Shown piece by piece: positions 25,883 to 34,159 of a stretch of DNA of 35,643 nt. The notes under the pieces are model-generated. The model was not told where the DNA came from. It searched no databases and saw only the letters and a list, made by a program, of their open reading frames with translations. The translations under genes were made by a program, and so were the position numbers. The DNA is taken from positions 1 to 35,643 of the forward strand of contig CADEGN010000054.1 of assembly GCA_902826865.1 (NCBI GenBank), given 5' to 3'. The first letter of the stretch is position 1. Every line of letters starts with the position of its first letter. The DNA comes from an uncultured Myxococcales bacterium. GTDB lineage: Bacteria > Myxococcota_A > Polyangia > Nannocystales > Nannocystaceae.

Positions 25883-27081
25883 CAGCCCCGCTCCACTGGC
25901 ATGGCGGCGCCCTTGCCCCACCCTGCCGCGCTCTTGGGCGCTGCGCGCCCGATCCGCGCATCGGCGTCGGCGGGATAGGGCCGGTACGGGTAGGTGAACT
26001 TGCCCTCCGTCGCGAAACGCAACAGCGGATATGCGTACTCGGAAAACGGCGCCGGGGCGTGGCCGAGCGCCTGCACGACGCGACGATTGTCGAACACCGT
26101 GTTGTACGTAAGGTACGGCAAGAACACCTTCATCAACGAGGCCGCCGGCGCCACGCCATATTTGCGGGGCGTCGCCATCAAGGCCTCAACAGCGAGTTCG
26201 AAGGTCCGCTCGAGGGCGGGCGCAAAGAAGGTGCGCGGCTTGTGTCCCGCCGCTCGCAGTGCCGCGACGATTTGCCCGTAGGTGAGCGATCCTTCGCCGG
26301 AGCTTAGGTGGTAGATGCCGTGGGCCGGATCGGGATCGAGGTGGATCCGTGCGATCGCCTCGCCGACGTAGTTGGCTGGAATGATATCGACCTTCCAATC
26401 CTTGCGGAGTGGGAGCACGCGCATGAACGCCAACGCTGAGAACGCGCGAACCATGTCGAACTGCGTCGTCTGGGGAAATCGACTATCGCCGAGCACGATG
26501 CTCGGGCGGAAGATGGTCACCGGCACGTCGGAGAGCAGCTCATGGACCATGTACTCGCAGAATTTCTTGGTCCGCGCGTACGGATCGTAGTCGCTGCGGT
26601 CCCACTCTACGGCCTCATCCTCGATGACGATCTCATTGCTGCGGTGGCCAGCGACCGCCACGGTAGACACGTCGCTGAACCGACGTAGCCCACGCTTGTC
26701 CTGGGCCAGGCGCGCGAGCTTCACCAACTCGAGCGTCCCGCGAAGATTCACGTTGAAGCAAACCTTGTCGCTCTTGCGGTTGAGCGACGCAGCGCAGTGG
26801 ATCACCGAACTTACGGTGTCAACCCAACGAGCCCGCGTTCGAGCATCGAAGCCGAGCTCGTGGGAGGTCAAATCGCCGAGGAAGATATCGAACCGCGGCA
26901 AGTAGCCGGCGAACACGTCGAAGTCCATGTGCAGTTGCATCGACTTCCACAGGCGCTGACGGGCTTCGTTCTCATCGCGGGCGCGCACAAGCACCGCAAT
27001 GCGATCCCCCGTGCGCGACAGCAGCTCGTTGGCCACGTACGAACCGACGTAGCCCGTCGATCCAGTCAGGAAGATCGTCAC
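25882..27081 (-). CDS. Extended SDR / thioester reductase-like protein
   Basis: 399 residues from a GTG at 27081 that overlaps the stop of the upstream reductase gene (GTGA) and has GGAGG seven bases before it; the frame is open to 27426 only as an overlap. The NAD(P) motif T-G-S-T-G-Y-V-G is at 6-13 and the catalytic Y-A-R-T-K at 168-172. The N-terminal two-thirds resemble the reductase domains that release aldehydes or alcohols from acyl thioesters ('male sterility' type NAD-binding). No carrier or adenylation domain is fused. It could reduce an intermediate passed on by the neighbouring reductase, or act as a sugar epimerase; the family evidence favours the first. Confidence 0.85.
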   Translation of the reverse strand: MTIFLTGSTGYVGSYVANELLSRTGDRIAVLVRARDENEARQRLWKSMQLHMDFDVFAGYLPRFDIFLGDLTSHELGFDARTRARWVDTVSSVIHCAASLNRKSDKVCFNVNLRGTLELVKLARLAQDKRGLRRFSDVSTVAVAGHRSNEIVIEDEAVEWDRSDYDPYARTKKFCEYMVHELLSDVPVTIFRPSIVLGDSRFPQTTQFDMVRAFSALAFMRVLPLRKDWKVDIIPANYVGEAIARIHLDPDPAHGIYHLSSGEGSLTYGQIVAALRAAGHKPRTFFAPALERTFELAVEALMATPRKYGVAPAASLMKVFLPYLTYNTVFDNRRVVQALGHAPAPFSEYAYPLLRFATEGKFTYPYRPYPADADARIGRAAPKSAAGWGKGAAMPVERG

Positions 27082-28781
27082 GAACCTACCTCCTCGCGCG
27101 CAGGGGCCACGCTCGCCGGCGCGGGCGGATCCAGCAGCTGGAACAGGACCTTCGGCGAATACGTCTCGCGCTCGGTGTCTTCGTACTCGGGGAAGCACCA
27201 GCGTCGTAAGCCCGGCATATGGATGTCGAGCCAGTAATGGCGCCACTCGATCGACTCCGGCGAAAACCGGAACTCGGGCTCGACCACCGAATGGCGATCG
27301 ATCGCGCGACACTGGAATACGCAGTAGTGCTCGTACGTGAAAGGCATGAACAGGTCGAGCACGTCCTCGATCTGGCGTAGCTTCCGGACCGCGCTGTCCG
27401 TCGTTTTCGACAGATCGTCGGCCCACTCACGTACCTCGGTCGGGATCTTCTCAGGCAGGCCATGCTTGAGGTAGCGCGCTACCTGAGCGACCAACGCGCG
27501 AATGTTGGCGACGTTGAGGACATGCTCCGGGTCGGCCGCGATCGCGTCCCAGCGGGCGAGCACCAGCCGCTCGATGGCGTTGTCTCCGTGCTCACGCAGG
27601 TAACGGCGGTGGCCGAGCGCAGAGAGCTCAGTGAGTCGATCGATGGCCAGGAAGTTCCGGTCGGACGAGCCGCACTGGTAGACGCGCGTGGCCTCACCGC
27701 GCAAGAGCGCACAGGCGGCGGTGGTAAGCGCGCGACAGACGAAGTCGACGGGAATGACGTCGAGCGGATTGCCAGCAGCCGCCGGCACGTGGCGAAACCA
27801 TGTGCCCGCGAGGTAGACAAGAGGGCCCGAGGTGTTGAAGCCCTCGTTCCAGCCGGCGAACGGAAAATCGACCGCGCTCTCGACGATCGCCGGGCGCAGG
27901 ATCGCAAACTCGACGCCGTCGGTGCGGCGGCACAACAGCTGCTCGGCCAGGGCCTTGGTGTACGTATACGTGTTGGGCCATCCCCAATGGCGGGCGCGAT
28001 CCGACCCGGCCTTCGCCATCATCTCGCGTAGCCGCTTGCGCTTGATGCGACCGACCATATCGGCGATGCGCCGCTCGTCGTTCTCGTGCCCGCGCTCGGC
28101 CAGACGCCTGACCACGTCGCCACGCAGCTGGGCATCCACTTCGGGGCTGTCGTTTTCGGCGGCGGTATCGGCGATGATCTCCTGCAGCTCGTCATATTCG
28201 CGGGCAGGATCGATGGGCTTACCGCTGGGCGAGCGGTCGATCAACACCGTCTCCGGGATGAAACCATCGCGTTCGCCAGCGACGTAGCAGGTGGAGACAT
28301 GCAGCACGCGGGCATGGTCACAGGCAGCGACGAAGTCCGCGACGTTCACCGCACCGTCAACGTTGCATAGGACGGCGTCGCGCACGTCGGGATTGAAATC
28401 GACCAGGCCAGCGAAATTGAGCACCAGGTCGAGATCGTGGTTCAGGCGGGCAGCAACCCCTGGGTCGATGCCGAGCCCCTTCTCGCCGACGTCGCCGGCG
28501 ATCACTTCGATCCGCCGCGACACGAACTCGCTCATGCGCTCGCCGTGGGCCTCGTGCAGCACCTTGAACACCGGCGAGCTATTGACGATCTTCTCGAATC
28601 GCTCGCGTACGCCGCGCCCTTTGCCGCGTAGCAACACATAGATCCGGCCGATCTGCGGCGCATGGTGCAGCATCATCGCCAGCCACACCTTGCCGAGGAA
28701 CCCGGACGCACCAGTGAGAAGGATATGTTTACCCGCGAGGGTCTCGCGGACGGAGATCGCACCTTGGCGGTCGACGGTCAC
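27078..28781 (-). CDS. Fatty acyl-CoA reductase-like protein (alcohol-forming type)
   Basis: 567 residues from a GTG at 28781, 2 bases after the stop of the HAD gene. The NADPH motif T-G-A-S-G-F-L-G is at 25-32, S-T-C-Y-V-A-G follows the central strands, and the catalytic Y-T-Y-T-K is at 272-276. The region [10 protein letters not shown] and the long C-terminal sterile-type domain agree with fatty acyl reductases that turn acyl-CoA into fatty alcohols. An insertion rich in charged residues (about 200-260) is somewhat longer than in plant or insect enzymes. Expected product is a fatty alcohol or aldehyde for waxes or ether lipids. Translationally coupled to both neighbours. Confidence 0.88.
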   Translation of the reverse strand: MTVDRQGAISVRETLAGKHILLTGASGFLGKVWLAMMLHHAPQIGRIYVLLRGKGRGVRERFEKIVNSSPVFKVLHEAHGERMSEFVSRRIEVIAGDVGEKGLGIDPGVAARLNHDLDLVLNFAGLVDFNPDVRDAVLCNVDGAVNVADFVAACDHARVLHVSTCYVAGERDGFIPETVLIDRSPSGKPIDPAREYDELQEIIADTAAENDSPEVDAQLRGDVVRRLAERGHENDERRIADMVGRIKRKRLREMMAKAGSDRARHWGWPNTYTYTKALAEQLLCRRTDGVEFAILRPAIVESAVDFPFAGWNEGFNTSGPLVYLAGTWFRHVPAAAGNPLDVIPVDFVCRALTTAACALLRGEATRVYQCGSSDRNFLAIDRLTELSALGHRRYLREHGDNAIERLVLARWDAIAADPEHVLNVANIRALVAQVARYLKHGLPEKIPTEVREWADDLSKTTDSAVRKLRQIEDVLDLFMPFTYEHYCVFQCRAIDRHSVVEPEFRFSPESIEWRHYWLDIHMPGLRRWCFPEYEDTERETYSPKVLFQLLDPPAPASVAPAREEVGS

Positions 28782-28783
28782 GG

Positions 28784-29455
28784 TTACGCCCGGTAGTCCA
28801 TAATCGGCCAGTCGGCCTCGCGCGCGGCCTTGCGCAGGGTGAAGTCGGGGTTGACGGCGCAAGGGTGGCCGACCGCCGACAACAGGAGCAGATCAGGTCC
28901 GTGGCCGGCGTAGGCGAACGACCGCGACAGATCGATGTCGTGCTCGCGTGCGTACTGCTGGAGCCACTTGCCGCCCTCGTAGCCACCGATAACCGGTTCG
29001 AGAAGCTTGCCGGTCGCCTTTCCGCCGCGGTACTCGAGCCGGTTGCACACAAGGTCATCCACGTAGCGCAGACGCTCGCGAAGGCGATCCATGATCTCGG
29101 CAATGCCCTCGGCCAGCACGACGACACGGTGGCCATCGGCCTTGGCCTTGCGCATGAGCTCGATGCCGCTATCGAGGACCTTTTGATCGAGCATGTCCTC
29201 GACGTACTCCTCGGCGAGCACGACGACGCGATCCTCGGTCATGTCGCGGTAGCACAGGTGCGCCACGCGGTTACCGAGGCTGCGATCGTTTTGGCCGAGC
29301 AGGCCGAACACCGGAGCGGACGCGAGGGCCTGACCGAAACGGAGAATCCGTTCGCGCATACCCGCACGCTGTCCGGCCATGAACATGGCGGCATGGATCA
29401 CGCCGCTTTGTAGGAGCACGCCTTCGGCGCGGAAGATAGCAGCGGTTGCAGGCAT
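28784..29455 (-). CDS. HAD-superfamily protein with degenerate catalytic motifs
   Basis: 223 residues. The fold matches HAD-IB (phosphoserine phosphatase-like) proteins in length and order, but the key residues are altered. Motif I reads F-R-A-E-G-V-L-L (8-15) where the family has D-x-D-G-T, so the nucleophile Asp is Arg9 and the general acid Asp is Glu11. Motif II, V-V-L-A-E-G (112-117), lacks the usual Ser/Thr. A lysine in G-G-K (163) remains. Motif IV is Y-A-G-H-G-P-D (182-188) instead of G-D-S-x-x-D, so the first metal-binding Asp is His185. A phosphatase reaction is therefore unlikely; a structural or regulatory role in the lipid operon is more probable. First gene of the operon. Confidence 0.82.
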   Translation of the reverse strand: MPATAAIFRAEGVLLQSGVIHAAMFMAGQRAGMRERILRFGQALASAPVFGLLGQNDRSLGNRVAHLCYRDMTEDRVVVLAEEYVEDMLDQKVLDSGIELMRKAKADGHRVVVLAEGIAEIMDRLRERLRYVDDLVCNRLEYRGGKATGKLLEPVIGGYEGGKWLQQYAREHDIDLSRSFAYAGHGPDLLLLSAVGHPCAVNPDFTLRKAAREADWPIMDYRA

Positions 29456-29473
29456 CGGAGGGGTCGGCGGCCG

Positions 29474-29479
29474 AGTCTA
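29474..29479 (-). promoter_or_regulatory. -10-like TAGACT of the HAD-reductase operon
   Basis: On the minus strand TAGACT lies 18 bases before the ATG at 29455, giving a short predicted leader. The rest of 29480-29726 holds nothing I can name. Confidence 0.3.
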
Positions 29480-29726
29480 CCCACGCGCGGGAGCACCACA
29501 ACCCCTGAGCGTCGCGTGATCGGGCGATCCGACGGCGCCGATGATGCGTGGCCTCACGTCGCGCGGCGTGCACGCGACTTCGCACCGGAAATTCTAGCCA
29601 ACCCATGGACGCGGGTCCCGCCGACCGCGCAATGCCCCCAACCTTGCCGGCAGCTCGAATGGCGCCGAGGCGGTGTCGCGCGCGCCAGGGGATCAACGAG
29701 CTGGCGACAGCGCACGCGACCTGCGT

Positions 29727-30716
29727 TTACGGCGAGACCTCGATGTCCCACTTCTTCGAGATGTCGTCGTTCTCGACGACGACACGGGGAGCAGCCGCGT
29801 TGAACAGCCACTGCTTGCGGCCGAGATCCTCCTGTTCCTTTGGCTCCCCCCACTTGGCCTTGAGCATGGCAAAGAGCTCCTCCTTCGCCGGCGGGAACGG
29901 CTTATAGTCGAGCCCAACGCGGAACCGAACGATCTTGCCGCCTTCGAGCGTCGGATTTACGCGCGTGAAGCTGCTGCCGTACTCCGTCGGCAGCAGATCA
30001 AGGTGGGTGCTAGCGCTGGCTTCGCCCAGCACCTCGAGTTTCTTACCGGCGAACTTCTCGAGGTCGGCGCGTTGCTGCTCGGCCCGCTCCTTGGTGAGCT
30101 CCTCGAGGTACTTGGCATAGTTTTTCTTGAGGTCGTCGGGCGTCGCGCCGAGCAAACGCGAGGTCTCGAAGCCGAGCTTGTCCTTGCCCTCTCCGAGGAG
30201 GCTTTTCGCCGGCAGGTAGGCATCGAACTGAACCTCTTTTTCCTTGCCGTAACCCTTGGAGACCGTCGCGCGAATGCCCTTGTCGGGGTTGAACCAGAAC
30301 AGCTTCGGATTCTCTAGCTCGGTTCCGCGCTTGGGCTCACCCCATGCCGCGGTCAGGATCTTTTCGACATCGGCGCCTTCGGCCTCGACCACGACGCGCA
30401 TACTCATCAGCTTGTTGCTGTCTTTAGGCACGTAGTAGCCAACATAGGTGCCTTTGTACTCTTTCGACTTCGCGTATCCCTTTGTGATCTCGGGTGCGGC
30501 CTTGGCGGCCTCCTCTGCGGTCATCCCGAAGTCGAGCTTGGCCAAGGGCGCGGGGAGTTCGGGGATCTTCGCGGCAAACAACTCCTTCGGGTCTTTCTCG
30601 GGGGCCGCCTTATCAGCGGCCTTTGTTTCGGCCTTGGCCGATTCCGCGGTCTTGTCGCACGCCGGCGCGACAAGGGTGAGGGCGAGCAATACGGTGCGAA
30701 AACGTTGATTGGGCAT
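29727..30716 (-). CDS. Lipoprotein with internally duplicated domain
   Basis: 329 residues from the ATG at 30716, with CAGGA about 5 bases upstream. The lipobox L-V-A-P-A-C gives the acylated Cys20, followed by Asp, which in E. coli would favour retention in the inner membrane. A Lys/Ala/Glu-rich stretch (21-50) precedes two similar alpha/beta units. Each closes with a matching segment: I-L-T-A-A-W-G-E-P-K near residue 120 and M-L-K-A-K-W-G-E-P-K near 294, each followed by a hydrophobic F-N strand. The unit resembles small stress- or envelope-assembly lipoprotein folds, but I cannot name the family. An alternative start at 30803 would give a second lipobox (L-S-G-G-C). Divergent from the first kinase gene. 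Confidence 0.75.
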   Translation of the reverse strand: MPNQRFRTVLLALTLVAPACDKTAESAKAETKAADKAAPEKDPKELFAAKIPELPAPLAKLDFGMTAEEAAKAAPEITKGYAKSKEYKGTYVGYYVPKDSNKLMSMRVVVEAEGADVEKILTAAWGEPKRGTELENPKLFWFNPDKGIRATVSKGYGKEKEVQFDAYLPAKSLLGEGKDKLGFETSRLLGATPDDLKKNYAKYLEELTKERAEQQRADLEKFAGKKLEVLGEASASTHLDLLPTEYGSSFTRVNPTLEGGKIVRFRVGLDYKPFPPAKEELFAMLKAKWGEPKEQEDLGRKQWLFNAAAPRVVVENDDISKKWDIEVSP

Positions 30717-30937
30717 GGGGTCCTGGCTGTCGGCGGCCGGCTGACAGCCACCGCTGAGCACGATGACGAGGGTCGGCTCGCGAAGTCGCACACAGAGGAT
30801 CATTGGCGTCGTGAGTGGACTCAACCGCGCAGGTCGCTCCCCACGCGGCGGGCCGCCGGCGCACGTACGCTCCGCGGCGCGTTGGACGGCAGGGCGGATG
30901 CGCTTGGTCCTGGTTTTCGCACCAAGATCCGCAGGTG

Positions 30938-30943
30938 TATCGT
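30938..30943 (+). promoter_or_regulatory. -10-like TATCGT of kinase gene 1
   Basis: TATCGT is followed by 6 bases (GATGTA) and the GTG at 30950. The 13-mer GGTGTATCGTGAT around it (30934-30946) recurs at the same place before kinase gene 2. Predicted leaderless mRNA. Confidence 0.5.
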
Positions 30944-30949
30944 GATGTA

Positions 30950-33900
30950 GTGGAGCCCGCGGCAGAGGACGGGATCGACCCGGCGAGCGCCACCACACTC
31001 GACTCGCCTCCGACCATCGGCGACGGCGGGCTGTACAAGCTCGCCGACGAAGCCCCGCTGCCGACGCATCTCGGCCGCTACGTGGTCATCGAACAGATCG
31101 GCCGCGGTGGCATGGGCCGGGTGTTACGCGCCTACGACCCCAAGTTGCGCCGCGAGGTTGCGCTCAAGCTCGTCGGCGGCGATGTCCCTGACAGCGAGGG
31201 GCGCACCCGCATTGTCCGTGAAGCCCAGGCGATGGCTCAGCTCAGCCATCCAAACATCGTCCCGGTCTACGACGTCGAGTACCAAGGCGACGGGATCTAC
31301 ATCGCCATGGAGTACGTCCGAGGTGACACCCTCGCCACGTGGTTGGCACGCGAATCCCGGGAATGGCGGCAGGTGCTGTTGCGCTTCCTCGACGCAGGTC
31401 GAGGTCTTTCGGCGGCACACGCAGCCGGCATGGTCCACCGCGACTTCAAACCCAGCAACGTGATGATCGGCGCCGACGATCGCGTGCGAGTGATGGACTT
31501 CGGCTTGGTGCGCACGAGTGACCCGGTCGTGTCGCCTTCGGATGCGGGCGTGCCTGGGGATCTGCGGACGAGTTCGCCTGAGCTGTTCGGTCTCGACGCG
31601 TCCGGCGACCAAACCGGGGCCGGCGTCGTGATGGGGACCCTGCATTACATGGCGCCCGAGCAACATCGCGGAGCGGCGGTCGGACCGGCTGCCGACCAGT
31701 ATGCGTTCTGCGTCGCGCTCTACGAGGGCCTCTTCGGCGTCCGCCCATTCTCAGGCGAAGACGCTCGCGCGCTGCTTCGCGCTAAGGAGCGCGGTGTGTC
31801 CGCCAAGCGCGTGCCGGTAGGGTCTGTGCCGGCTTGGTTGCGCACCGCCGTGCTCCGCGGGCTCGAACCCACGCCGGCGGCGCGCTGGCCGTCCATGCAG
31901 GCCCTTCTTGCCGCGCTTCAGCACGGTCGCACGCGCGCGCGCCAGCGTCGCGTCGTCGCTGCCTTCGTCGGCCTGACGGCCGTCGCCACCGCAGTGTTTG
32001 GGGCGCGTGAAATCAGCCGGCGCCGGACCCTGGCGAGCTGTGAGCACGAGGGTCGGGTCATCTACAAGCGTTGGGATGGTCCCTCGCGCGCGGCGCTCCG
32101 CGCGGGCTTGGTCGCGACCGAGGTTAGCTATGCCGAGGACACCGCGGACAAACTCATGCCCTGGCTCGATAGCCACGCCGACGCGTGGGCGCAAGCGACC
32201 ACCGAGGCGTGTGTGCGCAGCCATGTTCGCGCGGATTGGGACGCGGACACCCTCGAGCGGGCCGAGTGGTGCCTCGCCGAGCGCCGCATGGCCCATGAAG
32301 CCCTGGTCGACGAGCTCTCAGACCCGGATCCTGCGGGCGTGCGCGGGGCCATCTCTGCCGCGGCGGGGCTTGCCTCGGCGGCAGCATGCCTCGACGGCGA
32401 ACGCCTCAGCCGAGCGCCAGCGCCTCCCGCCACGGAAATCCGCGCTGCGATCGACATCGTGCGAAACGAGCTCTCGCGCTCCGCCGCCCTGCGAGCGGCC
32501 GGGCGGTACGATGACGCGATGTCGAGTGCAACCGCCGCGCTGGAGCGTGCGCGCGAGCTGCAGTGGCCGCCGTTGGTCGCGTCCGCCCAACTCTCGGTGG
32601 GAATTGCGACCGGGCACGCCGGGCGCCACAACGACGAGGAACTCGAGCTTGAAAAGGCCTATTTCGCTGCCCACGAAGTGGGCGAGCCCGAGCTCGCCGC
32701 GGCGGCCGGAATCGCATTGACCAACTGCGTCGGGTGGTGGTTAGCGCGAAAGCGAGATGGACTGCGCTGGGCCCAGCTCGCCCAGCTCGAACTCCGCGCC
32801 GGTGGCGATAGCGAGGGGCTGCTACAGGCGCGCCTCGACACATTCCTTGGCGCGACGCTGCTACGCGCGGGTGACTACGCGGAAGCAAAGGCGCGCTATC
32901 AAGACGCGCTGACCCTCCGCGAGCAGGTGTTGGGACCGGATCATCCCGATGTCGCGATCGCCCTCGGTGGACTGGCCAACGTCGAACGAACGCTGGGCCA
33001 CTACGACGAGGCGAAGGCACTACACGAGCGGGCGCTCGTCATCGCTGAAGCCGCGCTGGGTCCGCAGCACCCCGAGGTGGCGGCGATCCTCAACAATCTT
33101 GCCAACACGCTGCACGACCGCGGCGCCGTCGCGGAGGCCAGAGTGATCTACGAGCGCGCATTGGCGATCCGCACGCAGGCACTAGGTCCTGATCACCTCG
33201 AGGTCGCTTCGACGCTCAACAACCTGGCGCTCACCTACGACACCCTGGGCGACGCGGAGCGAGCTGCGGCGAGTTACGAGCAAGCACTCGCCACGCTCGA
33301 GCGGGGTCTCGGCCCCGAGCACCCAGACGTCGCCGCGATACTCAACAACTTCGCCATGGCGCTGCGCGCGAACGGCAAACACGACGACGCGAAGCGCCTG
33401 ATCACACGTGCCCTGCAGATCCAAGAGAAGCGCCTCGGCCCCAACCACGCGGAGGTCGCGATGTTCAGCAACAATCTTGGGCTGATCCTCGCGGCTGGCG
33501 GGTCCCACGCCGAGGCAAAGCGATTATTCGAGAGGACGCTCATGATCCTCGAGGAGAACCTCGGCCCGAATCACCCAGAGGTGGTTCTGGTGCTCAACAA
33601 CCTCGCAGACGCGAATCGCCGAATCGGTGCGCCCGCGGAAGCGGAACGACTCTACCTGCGAGCGCTTTCGATCGTCGAAGGCCGCGATGACCCCGCGAAT
33701 CGTGAGCTGGACGTCACGTTGGTGGGACTCGCCGGCATCGCGCTGGATGATCGCCGACCGGGCGATGCCACCAGTTTGGCGCGACGGGCAATGCAGGTGC
33801 GACTCGAACTCGGCGCTGCCCCTCCTCAAGTTGCCGATGCGCAGTGGCTACTCGCGCGCGCTCAGTGGGACGCTGGTGGCGATCGTAACGCGGCGCGGGA

Positions 33901-34003
33901 GTTGGCGAGGCAGGCTACGGAGACGTTCGCGACTGCCGGTGACGAATTCGCCGGTCCCCTGGCGGAAGCACGCGCATGGCTAGCTGCGCATGCGCAACCG
34001 TGA
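30950..34003 (+). CDS. Membrane Ser/Thr protein kinase with TPR sensor domain (copy 1)
   Basis: 1017 residues from a GTG at 30950; the frame is open to 30815, but the duplicated copy shares sequence only from this start. The kinase domain (about 42-320) is complete: G-R-G-G-M-G (51-56), Lys73, H-R-D (163-165), D-F-G (183-185) and M-A-P-E-Q. This is the bacterial Pkn/Hanks type. One transmembrane helix (about 334-351) leads to a helical region with 8-9 cysteines and tryptophans, then tetratricopeptide repeats. Six repeats of 42 residues, each beginning G-P-x-H, lie at nt 32933-33688 (kinesin-light-chain type). Likely an integral kinase sensing or docking through its repeats. No substrate is visible; a paralogue follows. 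Confidence 0.94.
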   Translation: MEPAAEDGIDPASATTLDSPPTIGDGGLYKLADEAPLPTHLGRYVVIEQIGRGGMGRVLRAYDPKLRREVALKLVGGDVPDSEGRTRIVREAQAMAQLSHPNIVPVYDVEYQGDGIYIAMEYVRGDTLATWLARESREWRQVLLRFLDAGRGLSAAHAAGMVHRDFKPSNVMIGADDRVRVMDFGLVRTSDPVVSPSDAGVPGDLRTSSPELFGLDASGDQTGAGVVMGTLHYMAPEQHRGAAVGPAADQYAFCVALYEGLFGVRPFSGEDARALLRAKERGVSAKRVPVGSVPAWLRTAVLRGLEPTPAARWPSMQALLAALQHGRTRARQRRVVAAFVGLTAVATAVFGAREISRRRTLASCEHEGRVIYKRWDGPSRAALRAGLVATEVSYAEDTADKLMPWLDSHADAWAQATTEACVRSHVRADWDADTLERAEWCLAERRMAHEALVDELSDPDPAGVRGAISAAAGLASAAACLDGERLSRAPAPPATEIRAAIDIVRNELSRSAALRAAGRYDDAMSSATAALERARELQWPPLVASAQLSVGIATGHAGRHNDEELELEKAYFAAHEVGEPELAAAAGIALTNCVGWWLARKRDGLRWAQLAQLELRAGGDSEGLLQARLDTFLGATLLRAGDYAEAKARYQDALTLREQVLGPDHPDVAIALGGLANVERTLGHYDEAKALHERALVIAEAALGPQHPEVAAILNNLANTLHDRGAVAEARVIYERALAIRTQALGPDHLEVASTLNNLALTYDTLGDAERAAASYEQALATLERGLGPEHPDVAAILNNFAMALRANGKHDDAKRLITRALQIQEKRLGPNHAEVAMFSNNLGLILAAGGSHAEAKRLFERTLMILEENLGPNHPEVVLVLNNLADANRRIGAPAEAERLYLRALSIVEGRDDPANRELDVTLVGLAGIALDDRRPGDATSLARRAMQVRLELGAAPPQVADAQWLLARAQWDAGGDRNAARELARQATETFATAGDEFAGPLAEARAWLAAHAQP
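32933..33688 (+). repeat. Six 126-bp direct repeats encoding 42-residue TPR units
   Basis: Units start at 32933, 33059, 33185, 33311, 33437 and 33563, exactly 126 bases apart, each with the encoded start G-P-(D/Q/E/N)-H. The DNA is diverged, so the array is old and protein-level selection keeps it. Confidence 0.9.
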
Positions 34004-34147
34004 GCGAAGAGCGTCGTTTCGGGGTGCGTGTAGGTGCCCGCGTCGATACGCAGCATCGTCCGTGCAGGCCCGAAACCATCACCATCGGGATCGCGCGAGC
34101 TCGGGTGTTCCGTTGTCGAGCGGTCCCCGCAAGCATGGTCGCGGGTG

Positions 34148-34153
34148 TATCGT
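34148..34153 (+). promoter_or_regulatory. -10-like TATCGT of kinase gene 2
   Basis: TATCGT is followed by GATTCG and the GTG at 34160, mirroring kinase gene 1. The surrounding 13-mer at 34144-34156 is identical in both. A distant inverted repeat (GTTTCGGG at 34016, CCCGAAAC at 34068) lies in the intergenic stretch 34004-34147; its meaning is unclear. Confidence 0.5.
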
Positions 34154-34159
34154 GATTCG

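Noticed and set aside
27082..27426. N-terminal extension of the second SDR gene
   Set aside because: It overlaps the reductase gene in another frame and is Arg-rich shadow sequence; GTG at 27081 has a ribosome binding site and starts directly before the Rossmann motif.
32933..33688. Regular 126-bp repeats considered as a CRISPR-like or satellite array
   Set aside because: They are in frame, encode 42-residue TPR units, and are diverged at the DNA level with no spacers.
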